A stretch of DNA of 64,000 bases from Martinezella lusitana (GCF_010668395.1 NZ_WUEY01000007.1:124001-188000); one strand, 5' to 3'. Numbered from the stretch's first letter, positions 1 through 8,686 are shown. The notes: a model not told the origin generated them from the sequence alone. Made by a program: numbers and translations.

Positions 1-232
1 TGACCTCCGTTTCCGGGCGGTCGCCGCCATCGGCATATTCCTCATGCCACTTGCCGCTCTCGTCCTGCCAGCTGATCTCAGCCGAGTCGCCCCCGACCTG
101 CTGCTCGGCCGCCACGATCCTGGCAGCCTCGACAGCCTCGGAATGCGTCGGAAACGCTTCCGAATAAACGTCATGGAAACGATAAGCCCACCCACCGTCA
201 TGCGGTACGATTTCGTATACGACCTTGACCAT
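1..232 (-). CDS. DUF2188-like small protein (3' end outside window)
   Basis: The ATG lies at 232 on the minus strand, behind a clear ribosome binding site (GGAGGAAATGA). About 77 codons are visible before the window edge. The product starts MVKVVYEIVPHDGGWAYR and continues with SEAFPTHSEAVEAARIVA, the pattern of the small DUF2188 family (a two-stranded hairpin followed by a helix). No signal peptide or membrane segment is visible. DUF2188 proteins have no known biochemical role. The C-terminus is missing, so total length is unknown. Confidence 0.7.
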   Translation of the reverse strand, partial: MVKVVYEIVPHDGGWAYRFHDVYSEAFPTHSEAVEAARIVAAEQQVGGDSAEISWQDESGKWHEEYADGGDRPETEV

Positions 233-440
233 TCATTTCCTCCTTCTCATCTGCCAAGACCTTCGGATCCGGACGTTACCGACGTGGCCGCGTGCATCTG
301 AGACGGGTTTCGAGTATGCCGCGACATTTGTGGGTTGGGCAGACACTATTCATTCAGTATTCCATTAAACGGCACAGACTGCAAATCGCACCCTCCTGCT
401 GCAAGCTTGATGTGCGAAATCATTGATTTAGAGTGCAACC

Positions 441-1562
441 GTGAATCGGCGCAGAGGTGGGGAAGTGTTTACAGCAAACTGGTTCAGGCAGGAAAAAGCG
501 CTCTTCGTGGCGTTGGCAATCGCCGTCATCGCCTATGTTGGCGAGCATTCGGTGCTCGAAATGGGGCAGACGGCATCGATGCTGGCGGCAGCGGCATTGA
601 TCGCAACGATTGTGCTCGCGTCCATGCGCGTCGCACATCATGCCGAGACGCTCGCCGTCAAGGTCGGCGATCCCTACGGCACGATGATCCTGACGCTCTC
701 GGCCGTGGCCGTCGAAGTCATCATCCTCGCCATCATGATGAGCGGGGAAAGTTCACCGACGCTGGTGCGCGACACGATCTATGCCGCCGTCATGCTCGAC
801 ATCAACGGCATTCTCGGGCTTGCTGCCCTTCTGGGTGGCCTGAAGCACGGCGAGCAGCCCTACAATGACGATTCCAGCAAGACCTACGGCGTGATGATCC
901 TGACGGCCATGGGCATTTCGATGATCGTGCCGGAATTCATTCCCGATGTGAAATGGCACTACTACTCAGCCTTCACCATCGTCGCGATGATCGCGCTCTA
1001 TGCGCTCTTCCTGCGCATGCAGGTGGGCAAGCACAGCTACTTCTTCAGCTACAGCTATCCGCGCACGGAGAAGAAGCTGGCGGTGCCCGAAGAGCACCAC
1101 GATGACGAATCCACCACAACCTCGATCGTCACCATCCTGATCGGCGTCGTCCTGATCGGCGCGCTGGCAGAATTCATGTCGGCCTTCATGGATACGGGCC
1201 TCAAGGGCACGGGCGCGCCACCCGCCATCGCGGCAATCGTCGTCGCCGCCATCTCGGCGGCACCGGAAATTCTGACGGCCCTGCGTGCGGCGCTACGCAA
1301 TCGCATGCAGGCGACGGTCAACATCGCCATGGGCGCCTCGCTGTCGACCGTCATCCTGACGGTGCCGGTCATGGAGGGGATCGCGCTCTACACCGGCCAG
1401 CCCTTCATCATGGCCATGTCGCCGGTGCAGACCGTCATGGTGATGATTACCCTGATCGCCGCCGCCATCAACCTCAACGACGGCGAAACCAATGCCATCG
1501 AAGGCATGACCCACTTCATTCTCTTCGCCACCTTCATCATGCTGACCGCGCTCGGCCTTTGA
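441..1562 (+). CDS. chaA: Calcium/proton antiporter, ChaA (CaCA) family
   Basis: An integral inner-membrane cation exchanger of about 370 residues with roughly eleven hydrophobic segments. Two internally related halves carry the family's acidic alpha-repeat motifs: GDPYGTMILTLSAVAVEVI in the first half and AAPEILTALRAALRNRMQA in the second. An acidic, histidine-containing loop (EEHHDDES) separates them. By family knowledge it exports Ca2+ (and sometimes Na+ or K+) in exchange for protons. The GTG at 441 has no good ribosome binding site; an in-frame GTG at 465, just after GAGGTGG, is a credible alternative start. It stands alone and is followed by unusual inverted repeats and a shared terminator. 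Confidence 0.88.
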   Translation: MNRRRGGEVFTANWFRQEKALFVALAIAVIAYVGEHSVLEMGQTASMLAAAALIATIVLASMRVAHHAETLAVKVGDPYGTMILTLSAVAVEVIILAIMMSGESSPTLVRDTIYAAVMLDINGILGLAALLGGLKHGEQPYNDDSSKTYGVMILTAMGISMIVPEFIPDVKWHYYSAFTIVAMIALYALFLRMQVGKHSYFFSYSYPRTEKKLAVPEEHHDDESTTTSIVTILIGVVLIGALAEFMSAFMDTGLKGTGAPPAIAAIVVAAISAAPEILTALRAALRNRMQATVNIAMGASLSTVILTVPVMEGIALYTGQPFIMAMSPVQTVMVMITLIAAAINLNDGETNAIEGMTHFILFATFIMLTALGL

Positions 1563-1616
1563 TTCCGATTTCAAGCACTTGCACCGGCAGGCGGAATCAA
1601 ATTGCGAGGTGCTTGA
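1558..1616 (+). repeat. Interlaced inverted repeats at the chaA stop codon
   Basis: TTTGATTCCG (1558-1567) is the exact complement of CGGAATCAAA (1592-1601). TCAAGCAC (1571-1578) is the exact complement of GTGCTTGA (1609-1616), and that arm extends with one bulged T. The order is A-B-A'-B', so the two stems cannot nest: the RNA can form either stem, or both as an H-type pseudoknot. The first arm overlaps the chaA stop. Confidence 0.6.
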
Positions 1617-1653
1617 ATCGATTGATGAAGCGGAAATCAGCGGCCTGAATACG

Positions 1654-1684
1654 AAAAAGCCCGCCATTTCTGGCGGGCTTTTCA
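1654..1684. terminator. Bidirectional rho-independent terminator
   Basis: GCCCGCCA and TGGCGGGC form a perfect stem at 1659-1678, flanked by five A on the left and four T on the right. It sits between convergent chaA and the aminotransferase gene and can end transcription from either side. Confidence 0.85.
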
Positions 1685-1703
1685 TTGAAAGATCGTCGGC
1701 CGC

Positions 1704-2906
1704 TTACTTGCAGGCTGCGCAGAAGCGCTGGATGCGGCGGCAAGCTTCTTCGAGAAGCTCTTCCGAGGTCGCGTAGGAGATGCGGAAGTTCGGGCCAAGG
1801 CCGAAAGCCGAGCCGTGCACGACGGCAACGCCTTCCGATTCCAGCAACTCGGACACGAAATCCTCATCCGTCTCGATGACCTTCCCGGTCGGAGCCGTCT
1901 TGCCGATCAGGCCGGCGCAGGACGGATAGACGTAGAAGGCGCCTTCCGGAACCGGGCAGGAAAGACCCTTCGCCTGGTTCAGCATCGACACGACGAGGTC
2001 GCGGCGACCTTCGAAGATCTTCTTGTTCTGCGGAATGAAATCCTGCGGACCGTTCAGCGCTTCGACGGCAGCCCATTGCGCGATCGACGTCGCACCCGAG
2101 GTCTGCTGGCCCTGGATCATGTCCATGGCCTTGATGAGCTGCAGCGGGCCGGCGGCATAGCCGATACGCCAGCCTGTCATCGCATAGGCCTTCGAGACGC
2201 CGTTCATCGTCAGCGTGCGATCATAGAGGCTCGGCTCGACTTCGACCGGCGTGGCGAATTTGAACTCGCCATAGGTCAGGTGCTCATACATGTCGTCGGT
2301 CAGGATCCAGACATGCGGATGCTTGACCAGCACGTCCGTCAGCGCCTTCAGCTCGGCATGCGTATAGGCAGCGCCCGACGGGTTGGACGGCGAGTTGAAC
2401 ATGAACCACTTGGTCTTCGGCGTGATCGCCTTTTCGAGGTCGGCGGGCTGCAGCTTGAAGCTGTTGGCCTGCGTCGTCGCGACGAAAACCGGCGTGCCGC
2501 CGCACAGCGCCACCATTTCCGGGTAGGAAACCCAGTAAGGCGTCGGAATGATGACTTCGTCGCCGGGGTTCAGCGTCGCCATGAAGGCGTTGAACAGAAT
2601 CTGCTTGCCGCCCGTGCCGACGATGGTCTGCTCGGGAGCATAGTCCAGATTGTTTTCGCGCTTGAACTTGGCGGCGATTGCCTTGCGAAGTTCCGGGATG
2701 CCGGAAACCGGCGTGTACTTCGTCTCGCCGCGGTTGATCGCGTCGATGGCGGCCTTCTTGATATTGTCTGGCGTATCGAAATCCGGCTCACCGGCGCCGA
2801 GGCCGATCACGTCGCGTCCTTTTGCTTTCAGCTCGCGCGCTTTCTGGGAAACGGCGATGGTGGCAGAAGGCTTTACACGGGAAAGAGCGTCGGCAAGAAA
2901 GGCCAT
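1704..2906 (-). CDS. aatA: Aspartate aminotransferase, class I/II PLP-dependent
   Basis: A 400-residue cytosolic fold-type I aminotransferase that interconverts aspartate/2-oxoglutarate and oxaloacetate/glutamate. Visible hallmarks are GAGEPDFDTPDNI near residue 37, the substrate-loop NSPSNPSG near 171, the PLP-binding aspartate in LTDDMYEHL (about 202), and the Schiff-base lysine in GVSKAYAMTGWRIGY (Lys239). FRISYATS near 375 carries the substrate-carboxylate arginine. Length and motifs match the short (class Ib) rhizobial aspartate aminotransferases. It is monocistronic and ends at the bidirectional terminator. The symbol follows rhizobial usage; aspC would be equivalent. Confidence 0.93.
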   Translation of the reverse strand: MAFLADALSRVKPSATIAVSQKARELKAKGRDVIGLGAGEPDFDTPDNIKKAAIDAINRGETKYTPVSGIPELRKAIAAKFKRENNLDYAPEQTIVGTGGKQILFNAFMATLNPGDEVIIPTPYWVSYPEMVALCGGTPVFVATTQANSFKLQPADLEKAITPKTKWFMFNSPSNPSGAAYTHAELKALTDVLVKHPHVWILTDDMYEHLTYGEFKFATPVEVEPSLYDRTLTMNGVSKAYAMTGWRIGYAAGPLQLIKAMDMIQGQQTSGATSIAQWAAVEALNGPQDFIPQNKKIFEGRRDLVVSMLNQAKGLSCPVPEGAFYVYPSCAGLIGKTAPTGKVIETDEDFVSELLESEGVAVVHGSAFGLGPNFRISYATSEELLEEACRRIQRFCAACK

Positions 2907-3430
2907 GGTGATCGGTCCTATTCGGTTGAAATTGGCAGAAAGCCTGCGGACCAGTTTTCTGCGCTAAGCTCTATGTCGAATATGGGCCGACGTTTCAAGC
3001 ATAAAGGCGTCACAGTGGCTTTATTTCATGGCTTTCCGGGCGCCCCATATGCGTCCCTTTTACCCGGTTGGAGCGCCGCAATACGGGTTGAACAGCCCCT
3101 AAGACCGGAAGGGATCGATCACAGCGCGATACGGACGGGCCGGCCCAAACTTGAATCGATACGCGAAGCAGTTGATTCAACTTCTGAAGAGCATCGAAAT
3201 TTCCGATTTGGAACAAACACTTCCCAACTGCCCGATCTCCTCGCGCGTATCTCCAACCTTTATCGCAGGAGGGCACCTCAATCTCAGTCCGGATCGAGGG
3301 CGTCGAACAAGAGCCCAATAGCTCGCGGAGAAGAACACAAAGGCGTTATCTCCCCCACTGCCAGCCTTGAATGCCGGCATGACGGCCCCACCTTGCGGAA
3401 AGCGGCGGAATAAATAGGGAGGTCGCAAGG
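2907..3430. other. Intergenic region, no gene recognised
   Basis: A 524-base gap between the divergent aminotransferase and sugar dehydrogenase genes. It should hold both promoters, but no convincing pair of -35/-10 boxes stands out. Frames on both strands stay open for long stretches, as expected of GC-rich DNA, but none shows a recognisable domain and a good start site. The ribosome binding site of the next gene (AGGGAGGTCGCAAGG) ends it. Confidence 0.5.
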
Positions 3431-4570
3431 ATGCGTGCTCGGGGATTGTCGATCGCCGTGATGGCCTGCGCCCTGCTGTCGGCAACAATTTCGCGCGCCG
3501 AACCGGCGCAAACTATCAAGACGCAGAAGGTGGCCGTCAAGGTCGAGACGATAGCCACGGGGCTCGAGCACCCCTGGGCGGCCGAGATGCTGCCGGACGG
3601 CGCCTATCTCGTTACCGAGCGCCCTGGCCGCATGCGGCTTGTCCGCGACGGCAAGGTCTCCGCTCCAATCGTCGGAGTGCCGGAGGTCTATGCGCGCGGA
3701 CAAGGCGGGCTGCTGGACGTGGCGCTGGACCCGAAATTCTCGAGCAACCGCACCCTTTACTTCACCGCCTCGGTGGCAGGCGATGGCGGAAGCGGCACGG
3801 CCGTCTTCCGCGCCGGACTGTCCCGGGACGAAAAGCAGCTGACCGACGTGAAGCGCATCTTCCTCATGAACAAGCTGTCGCGCGGCAACATCCAATATGG
3901 CTCGCGCATCGCCATCGCCCGAGATGGCAGCCTCTTCGTCAGCCTCGGCGATCGCGGCCAGCAGGACCGCGCCCAGGATTTCCACGACGATGCCGGCTCC
4001 ATCATCCACATTAAGGCCGATGGAAGCATCCCCGCCGACAATCCGTTCAAGGATGGCAAGCACGCGCTTGCCGAAATCTGGTCGAAGGGCCACCGCAATC
4101 CGCAGGGCATCACGTTCGACAGCGAAACGAACAGGCTCTATACCGCCGAGCACGGCGCTAAGGGCGGCGACGAGATCAATACGCCTGAAGCCGGCAAGAA
4201 CTACGGCTGGCCCGTTATCTCCTACGGCGTCAACTACAACGGCACCAAGATCGGTATCGGCACGGCAAAGCCGGGCATGGAGCAACCTCGCTTCTATTGG
4301 GATCCTTCGATCGCCCCCGGCGCCATCGCCGTCTATCGCGGCGAGATGTTTCCCGAATGGAACGGCGACCTCCTGGTTACCGCGCTGAAGTTTCAGCTGC
4401 TCTCCCGGCTGAGCCAGGAAGGCAAAGGCAAGATCACCGAACAGGAGCGCATGTTTGACGGCGAATTCGGCCGCATGCGCGATATCACGGTTGCGCCCGA
4501 CGGCGCGCTGCTGATCACGACCGATGAAGACGACGGCGCCCTTCTTCGGGTTTCAAGGGCCGCGAGCTAG
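3431..4570 (+). CDS. PQQ-dependent sugar (aldose) dehydrogenase, YliI/Asd type
   Basis: A 379-residue exported protein. An N-terminal signal peptide (MRARGLSIAVMACALLSATISRA) is followed by a six-bladed propeller of the soluble glucose/sorbosone dehydrogenase family. Family motifs include GLEHPWAAEMLPDG, RPGRM, a GGLLDVALDP blade segment, SKGHRNPQGI and EHGAKGGDEIN, which carries residues used for PQQ/calcium binding. By family knowledge it oxidises aldose sugars in the periplasm using PQQ. No pqq genes are seen in this window. The start is supported by AGGGAGGTCGCAAGG. It appears to stand alone. Confidence 0.88.
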   Translation: MRARGLSIAVMACALLSATISRAEPAQTIKTQKVAVKVETIATGLEHPWAAEMLPDGAYLVTERPGRMRLVRDGKVSAPIVGVPEVYARGQGGLLDVALDPKFSSNRTLYFTASVAGDGGSGTAVFRAGLSRDEKQLTDVKRIFLMNKLSRGNIQYGSRIAIARDGSLFVSLGDRGQQDRAQDFHDDAGSIIHIKADGSIPADNPFKDGKHALAEIWSKGHRNPQGITFDSETNRLYTAEHGAKGGDEINTPEAGKNYGWPVISYGVNYNGTKIGIGTAKPGMEQPRFYWDPSIAPGAIAVYRGEMFPEWNGDLLVTALKFQLLSRLSQEGKGKITEQERMFDGEFGRMRDITVAPDGALLITTDEDDGALLRVSRAAS

Positions 4571-4671
4571 TGGCCGTTGGGGCGCCGCTTGTGGCGCCTT
4601 TCGCCCTTGCCCGGCGCAAAAGCAACTGCTAACGGTCGCCTCACTCCTTTCTCCCCTCCCGCAGGATGCAG

Positions 4672-5562
4672 ATGTCTCGCATACAGGCGAATTTGTTGTT
4701 GTTGGTTGCCGCCGCGATCTGGGGCGGTGGCTTCGTTGCGCAATCGACTGCAATGAAATCGATCGGCCCCTTCTGGTTCATCGGCCTGCGGTTTGCCGTG
4801 GCCACCATGGTCGTGCTGCCCTTCGTGTGGCTGGAAAAGAAAAAGGCCCGAAAGCCGCTGACATCACGCAACTGGCTCGTCTTCCTGCTGATCGGTCTTA
4901 GCCTTTTTGGGGGAGCCGCAACGCAGCAGCTGGGTCTTTTGACGACGACGGTAACGAATTCCAGTTTCATAACCGGCCTCTACGTGGTGTTCGTGCCGCT
5001 GATTGCCGTCATCTTCCTGCGCCGCTCGCCGCATTGGATCATCTGGCCCGCCGCGCTGATGGCGCTCTGCGGCATCTATCTGCTGTCGGGCGGCTCCTTC
5101 TCGCGCCTGACGACCGGCGATTTCCTGACCGTAATCTGCGCGCTGTTCTGGGCGGCGCAAATTACCCTTGCAGGCACCGCCGTCAACGAAACCGGCCGGC
5201 CGCTTGGCATTTCCGCCACGCAATTCGCCGTCTGTGCCGTGCTTGCCCTGGGCGTTGCTGCAACCATCGAGCCGATCAGCCTTGCCGATATCCGCGCGGC
5301 GCTCGGCGAGATCCTCTATGTCGGCGTCTTTTCGTCCGGGCTGGCTTTCGCGCTGCAGGTCATCGGCCAGCGCTACACGACCGCCCCGCAGGCGGCGATC
5401 TTCCTTTCCTCGGAAGCATTGTTTGGAGCGTCGCTTGGCGCCTTGTTGCTGGGCGAGACCATAGGCCCGCTCGGCTATGTCGGTTGCGCCCTGATGTTTG
5501 TCGCCATGCTTGCCGTCGAACTGGTGCCGGAATTGACCCGCCGCCGCGGTGCTGCAGCCTAA
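4672..5562 (+). CDS. DMT-superfamily (EamA) transporter
   Basis: A 296-residue inner-membrane protein of about ten transmembrane helices in two EamA repeats. The first starts NLLLLVAAAIWGGGFVAQ and the second DFLTVICALFWAAQITLAG. The segment ending repeat 2 (FLSSEALFGASLGALLLGE) is typical of the family. Substrates cannot be inferred; relatives export amino acids or metabolites. I prefer the ATG at 4672 because AGGA lies seven bases upstream; another in-frame ATG at 4666 would add two residues. Only about 100 bases separate it from the sugar dehydrogenase gene, so read-through is possible. Confidence 0.85.
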   Translation: MSRIQANLLLLVAAAIWGGGFVAQSTAMKSIGPFWFIGLRFAVATMVVLPFVWLEKKKARKPLTSRNWLVFLLIGLSLFGGAATQQLGLLTTTVTNSSFITGLYVVFVPLIAVIFLRRSPHWIIWPAALMALCGIYLLSGGSFSRLTTGDFLTVICALFWAAQITLAGTAVNETGRPLGISATQFAVCAVLALGVAATIEPISLADIRAALGEILYVGVFSSGLAFALQVIGQRYTTAPQAAIFLSSEALFGASLGALLLGETIGPLGYVGCALMFVAMLAVELVPELTRRRGAAA

Positions 5563-6061
5563 AAAAGCCCCGAAACGCGCACTTTTGGCGACCTGGCGCA
5601 CGGTTCGCCGAAATTTTTCCGCGCGATCAAAAATGGACGCTCGCGCCGGCTGATTTGGCAAAATTACGCTCAAACTATATCGCGAACGATGCAAAAACCT
5701 TAGAAACCTGTTTCAAAGTGGGAAAATTTGCGAATCGCTTTAACACAGTAGCGTTACGGCATTGTGCTGGAGCCGACGCGTTAAAAAACTTTTGCTTGCC
5801 AATTTCCCATAAACACAGCACTCTCAGGGGTGTTCGGGCATTTTTAGAGCATGGGAAGTCCTAATAGAATTGCGCGCCGGGAACGCTAATATTCCGGTCA
5901 GCTTGATTGCGAAGCGGGGTGGCAAACATCGCATCGAGATCATGCCGAGGTATAGGGGACCTTTTCCTTCAAATTCCGAGAACTGCCTGTAAGCGCCCGC
6001 AAGGGCAACACAAGTAATGCTGCCCGTGTGGATGGTGGGCAGAGAGAAAAGGACCTGAGGC
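5563..6061. other. Relatively AT-rich leader region of cspA
   Basis: A 499-base gap before cspA, with several A/T runs (around 5686-5800) unlike the surrounding coding DNA. No gene is recognised. Immediately before the start codon, CTGCCC (6020-6025) and GGGCAG (6037-6042) can form a small hairpin 20 bases upstream of the cspA ATG. Cold-shock genes often have long structured 5' leaders, and this gap is large enough for one, but the transcription start is not evident. Confidence 0.4.
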
Positions 6062-6277
6062 ATGGCCGAGACTGGCACTGTAAAGTTTTTCAATACCGAT
6101 AAGGGCTTTGGTTTCATTAAACCGGACAAGGGTGGAGCTGACATCTTTGTGCACATTTCTGCAGTTCAGGCTTCTGGTCTGGCAGGATTGTCGGAAAACC
6201 AGAAGGTAAGCTTCGACACGGAACCGGATCGCCGCGGCAAAGGGCCGAAGGCTGTCAATCTGCAGATTGCCGGCTGA
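6062..6277 (+). CDS. cspA: Cold-shock protein, CspA family
   Basis: A 71-residue single cold-shock domain protein that binds single-stranded RNA/DNA. Both RNA-binding motifs are present: the RNP1-like KGFGFI and the RNP2-like IFVHIS. The start of the domain reads GTVKFFNTDKGFGFIKPDKG, and it ends PKAVNLQIAG. Such proteins melt RNA secondary structure in the cytoplasm. Rhizobia carry several paralogs, so whether this copy is cold-induced cannot be told. The gene is monocistronic, with a long leader and its own terminator. Confidence 0.95.
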   Translation: MAETGTVKFFNTDKGFGFIKPDKGGADIFVHISAVQASGLAGLSENQKVSFDTEPDRRGKGPKAVNLQIAG

Positions 6278-6309
6278 AACGCCTTACGGCTATCAAATTC
6301 GAGTTGAAG

Positions 6310-6331
6310 CCCGGCAGCGATGCCGGGTTTT
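6310..6331 (+). terminator. Rho-independent terminator of cspA
   Basis: CCCGGCA and TGCCGGG pair around a GCGA loop and are followed by TTTT. It lies about 30 bases after the cspA stop. Confidence 0.85.
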
Positions 6332-6425
6332 GTCATTCAGTCTGTATTCACTTTGCCGCCGGTAGTCTGCATCTCATCAAAGAGCGGGAGGAACAGTTGT
6401 CCCGCTCCCGTTAGAGGATAGGCTA

Positions 6426-6863
6426 ATGACCATACTCGGCAAAACGCTCGTCATGTCCGCCGTGACCGCGGCATTGACGCTGACCTCCATGAGCGCCGCC
6501 TCCGCAGACGAATATTGGCGTCATCGCGACCGCGATGGCTGGGCGATCGGCGCTGCCGGGCTCGCCACCGGCCTGATCGTCGGCTCGGCGATTGCCAGCC
6601 AGCCGCGTTACGTCGAGCCGGCGCCGGTCTATGTCGATCCCGACTACGATGCGCCTCCCCCGCCCTACTACTATCGCCCGCCGCCGCGCCGCGTCTATGT
6701 CGAGCGGGATGCCAGCTACTATGCACCGCCGCCGGTATCGGGCCTGCGCCCCTGGTCGTCCGCCTGGATGCGCTATTGCTACGACCGCTACAGAAGCTTC
6801 GATGGCCGCTCCGGCACCTTTGTCGGTTATGACGGAATGCGCCATTTCTGTACGGCCGACTGA
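6426..6863 (+). CDS. BA14K family envelope protein
   Basis: A 145-residue small exported protein. A signal peptide runs to about residue 28 (LTSMSAASA). It is followed by a glycine/alanine-rich hydrophobic stretch (GWAIGAAGLATGLIVGSAI), then a Pro/Tyr-rich linker (PPPPYYYRPPPRRVYVE). The C-terminus has the BA14K signature W-x3-C-x2-RYRSFD-x-RSGTFVGYDG-x-RHFC. The name comes from an immunoreactive 14-kDa Brucella antigen; lectin-like activity has been reported for that protein. The start follows GAGGATAGGCTA. The proline-rich linker suggests it spans or contacts the cell wall. Confidence 0.85.
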   Translation: MTILGKTLVMSAVTAALTLTSMSAASADEYWRHRDRDGWAIGAAGLATGLIVGSAIASQPRYVEPAPVYVDPDYDAPPPPYYYRPPPRRVYVERDASYYAPPPVSGLRPWSSAWMRYCYDRYRSFDGRSGTFVGYDGMRHFCTAD

Positions 6864-6903
6864 TTTACGGGCAGTTGCTCACAGCATGACACGAGGAACC
6901 GAA

Positions 6904-6930
6904 GCGCCGCTTTCGAGCGGCGCTTTCTTT
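6904..6930. terminator. Terminator between convergent genes
   Basis: GCGCCGC (6904-6910) pairs with GCGGCGC (6917-6923) and is followed by TTTCTTT. It ends the BA14K transcript and overlaps the 3' end of the convergent MBL-fold gene. Confidence 0.75.
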
Positions 6931-7573
6931 ATAATCCGCGCAAGAAGGGGTTGGTTCGACGCTCGTCGCCGATCCGGCTGCCCGGTCCATGCCCGCAGAT
7001 GAAGCCGACGTCGTCACCGAGCGGGAAGACCTTGTCGCGGATCGAGTTCAGCAGCTGCTGATGATTGCCGCCCGGCAGATCCGTTCTCCCGATCGAGCCG
7101 TTGAACAGCACGTCGCCGAGATGAGCGAAACCCTGCTTGCGGTTGAAATAGATGACATGACCCGGCGCATGTCCGGGGCAATGGAAAACCTCGAACTCGT
7201 GCTCGCCGAAGGAAACCTTGTCGCCCTCCGTCAGGAACCGGTCCGGCACGACATTGCGCACGCCGCTGATGTTGAACATCTTGCCCTTGGCCTCGATATC
7301 CTCGAGCAGGAAGCGATCGTCCTCATGCGGGCCGATCACCTCTATGCCGAGCGCCTCGCGAACCTCATCGGCACCGCCGGCATGATCGATATGGCCATGT
7401 GTCAGCCAGATGGCTTTCAGGGTAATGCCGTTTTCGCGCACCGTTTGAAGGATCACATCGACATCGCCGCCCGGATCGACCACGACACCCTCCTTCGTCT
7501 CCGGATCGAACAGGATGGTGCAATTCTGTTCGAAAGGGGTCACCGGAATGATGCCGGCCTGGAGCATGCCCAT
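6929..7573 (-). CDS. MBL-fold metallo-hydrolase (glyoxalase II-like)
   Basis: A 214-residue cytosolic metallo-beta-lactamase-fold enzyme. The zinc ligands are complete: THGHIDHAGG (HxHxDH), the third-motif histidine in CPGHAPGHV, the bridging aspartate in LGDVLFNGSIGRTDLPGG, and the terminal histidine in ICGHGPGS. GRTDLPGG is typical of the glyoxalase II-related YcbL branch, which hydrolyses glutathione or other thioesters; the exact substrate is uncertain. I place the start at MGMLQAGIIPVTPFEQN (7573), behind GAGG; the frame is open further upstream but that part has no family resemblance. No partner gene is adjacent. Confidence 0.87.
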   Translation of the reverse strand: MGMLQAGIIPVTPFEQNCTILFDPETKEGVVVDPGGDVDVILQTVRENGITLKAIWLTHGHIDHAGGADEVREALGIEVIGPHEDDRFLLEDIEAKGKMFNISGVRNVVPDRFLTEGDKVSFGEHEFEVFHCPGHAPGHVIYFNRKQGFAHLGDVLFNGSIGRTDLPGGNHQQLLNSIRDKVFPLGDDVGFICGHGPGSRIGDERRTNPFLRGL

Positions 7574-7822
7574 GAAGCGCCTCGTCTGTTTGATCTTCGT
7601 GCTGCCGGTATAGCCGCAAACTTCCGGCAAAACAGCCCCTGCCGGCTTCAAACTGGCGCGAGCGCCAGCAGCCGTTTCTTGATGCCCTATAAAATATGTA
7701 GTTATTTCATATGATTAGCTTCCATTGAGCAAACCGGCAATGCTGTCCGGCGATGCCAGTCGGAACACTGAAGCACCCGACGCGTTGAGGTTACGTCTTT
7801 AAAGGCCAGAAGGAGAAAACCA

Positions 7823-8461
7823 ATGTCCTTGAAGAGAAATCTGCTGCTGGCTGGTGTCATCCTCGCCGGCAGCGCGGGCCTGGCTCAGGCCGACATGTCC
7901 GCAACCACCGCCACCGACATCGAGGTTCGCTCGGGCCCCGGCGCGGAATTTCCGACGGTCGGCGTCGCGACGCGTGGCTCGGAGGCAACCCTGGATGGCT
8001 GCATCGAAGGCAGCCGCTGGTGCCGTGTCGATGTCAACGGCATGCGCGGCTGGGTCTATGCGCAATATCTCAGCGTCGAGCAGAATGGCGCATCGGTCGT
8101 CGTTCAGGATCATCGCGACGATCTCGGCGTTCCCACCGTCACCTATGAACAGACCGACCCGCTCAAGACCGGCAGCGTTCAGGCCCCACAGCCCGGCCCG
8201 AACGACCAGTTGCTGGGATCGGTCGATCAGAACGGCAACGATGTCGTCGCAATCACGCCACCGGAAGAAATCCGAACCTATATCGACGACAATCCGGTCG
8301 ATGCGGTCCAGCTGAACGGCGATGTGGCTGTCGGCGCCGAGGTTCCGCAAAGCGTGGAGGTACACCGCATTCCGGACTATCAGTACAGCTATGTCGAAGT
8401 GAACCATCAACCCGTGCTGGTCGATCCGGGAACGCGCCGCATCGTCTACGTCTATCGCTGA
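7823..8461 (+). CDS. Periplasmic SH3-domain / DUF1236 protein
   Basis: A 212-residue exported protein. A signal peptide (MSLKRNLLLAGVILAGSAGLAQA) is followed by a bacterial SH3 domain at about residues 25-90, with IEVRSGPGAEFPTVGVATRG and W-x-V-D-V-N-x-MRGWVYAQYL. A linker follows, then a C-terminal DUF1236 segment, VEVHRIPDYQYSYVEVNHQ and VLVDPGTRRIVYVYR. This architecture is widespread in Rhizobiales; SH3b domains commonly bind peptidoglycan, so a cell-wall location is likely. The ribosome binding site is AGAAGGAGAAAACC. It has its own upstream region and no operon partner. Confidence 0.82.
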   Translation: MSLKRNLLLAGVILAGSAGLAQADMSATTATDIEVRSGPGAEFPTVGVATRGSEATLDGCIEGSRWCRVDVNGMRGWVYAQYLSVEQNGASVVVQDHRDDLGVPTVTYEQTDPLKTGSVQAPQPGPNDQLLGSVDQNGNDVVAITPPEEIRTYIDDNPVDAVQLNGDVAVGAEVPQSVEVHRIPDYQYSYVEVNHQPVLVDPGTRRIVYVYR

Positions 8462-8601
8462 TTCGCCCGAGAACCGAGAAAAGTGGCAAAATTCGCGTGC
8501 GGCCGCCCGGCCGCGTGCCCCCATGCTGGATTTCCCCCGGAATTTTCGCTGAATTCTCCCGTTGGAGTTGCCCTTCTATTTCCAGCGCTCCACGCATGAT
8601 G

Positions 8602-8625
8602 TAATCCTAGTACCACTAAGGATTA
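8602..8625. repeat. Dyad upstream of the small membrane protein gene
   Basis: TAATCCT (8602-8608) and AGGATTA (8619-8625) are exact inverted repeats separated by ten bases, about 80 bases before the next start codon. The spacing of the arm centres (about 17 bases) is not ideal for a simple one-face dimer site; a hairpin is also possible. Confidence 0.4.
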
Positions 8626-8667
8626 TCGCCGCTCCCAGGCCGCAATCCGGGGCGCGACGAGAGGGGA

Positions 8668-8686
8668 TCCGGAAGCATCTTCCGGA
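8668..8686 (+). repeat. Perfect hairpin in the leader of the 8707 gene
   Basis: TCCGGAAG (8668-8675) and CTTCCGGA (8679-8686) form eight base pairs around a CAT triloop. It ends a few bases before the ribosome binding site GGGAGAAGG, so it could affect translation or mRNA stability. Confidence 0.5.

Noticed and set aside
1815..3413. A long plus-strand frame opposite the aminotransferase gene, continuing into the intergenic region
   Set aside because: It is mostly the antisense of a certain gene; the extension shows no domain, signal peptide or credible ribosome binding site.
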